64,000 nt of DNA. Origin: Candidatus Scalindua japonica (GTDB lineage Bacteria; Planctomycetota; Brocadiia; Brocadiales; Scalinduaceae). The stretch lies in NCBI RefSeq assembly GCF_002443295.1, contig NZ_BAOS01000005.1, forward strand, positions 124,001 to 188,000, given 5' to 3'. The translations under genes and the position numbers were made by a program. Under the pieces are notes generated by a model. That model did not search any database, was not told the DNA's origin, and saw only the letters and a list, made by a program, of their open reading frames with translations. Of this stretch, positions 63,999-64,000 are shown piece after piece. How positions within the stretch are numbered: position 1 is the stretch's first letter; each line of letters begins with the position of its first letter.

Positions 63999-64000
63999 GT

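Noticed and set aside
1-64000. tRNA, rRNA, CRISPR arrays, transposase genes, riboswitches
   Set aside because: Looked for by eye on both strands; no cloverleaf, spaced repeat array, transposase motif or riboswitch core was recognised.

Overview
AT-rich bacterial chromosome segment carrying most of a flagellar and chemotaxis gene set, with few gaps and long single-strand operons. The best guess for the host is a planctomycete of the anammox order Brocadiales (Scalindua-like). This is an inference from the low GC, the mix of NtrC-type regulators with periplasmic TPR proteins, a class-B succinate dehydrogenase, a CxxCH cytochrome and a multicopper oxidase; no rRNA or marker gene is present to prove it.

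Layout. 1-1.9 kb (+): end of fliD, a small ORF, fliS and a FlgN-like chaperone. 2.4-5.7 kb: two convergent HD-GYP genes, one with a damaged HD motif. 6.3-15.1 kb (-): fliO-P-Q-R, flhB, flhA, flhF, a small membrane protein and the flagellar sigma factor fliA. 15.6-27.8 kb (-): flgB-flgC-fliE, then fliF-G-H-I-J, a MotE-like protein, motA, two motB-like genes, fliL-M-N. 28-39.6 kb (-): two sigma-54 activators, a PAS kinase, a receiver/SpoIIE-like protein, a catalytic-domain-less kinase fragment and four TPR proteins. 40-41.3 kb (+): multicopper oxidase. 41.6-42.2 kb (-): small zinc-ribbon protein and flgM. 43.2-54.8 kb (+): cheY, CheX-receiver fusion, cheA, cheW, cheX, cheD, cheC, receiver, cheR, GGDEF, cheB, receiver. 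54.8-59.9 kb (-): an unrecognised 349-aa protein, a broken hybrid kinase, a regulator remnant and a PAS kinase. 60-64 kb (-): sdhB-sdhA-sdhC and the end of a multihaem cytochrome.

Regulation is unusually readable. Eight sites match the sigma-54 pattern (GG and GC dinucleotides, N5 between the two elements) upstream of fliS, an HD-GYP operon, fliO, fliF, flgB, the TPR-kinase-activator operon, a CsgG/TPR gene and the unknown 349-aa gene. A consensus sigma-28 promoter precedes flgM, with weaker ones before an HD-GYP gene and cheY. This suggests a cascade: NtrC-type activators switch on the basal-body/export operons, then FliA, held by FlgM, switches on late genes.

Points of most interest: CheA carries four MshEN-like repeats in the linker where a CheY-binding P2 domain often sits; a MshEN plus His-box protein lacks any ATPase domain; several signalling domains have lost key residues (HD to QD, Asp to Glu in a receiver, Asp to Ala in a second MotB); and an unknown gene appears to belong to the sigma-54 flagellar regulon. 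Caution: fliH and sdhC are each split by a one-base loss at a poly-A run, fliL has a suspect start and a kinase contains a degraded 200-bp tandem copy, so base-level or assembly errors are likely in this window.
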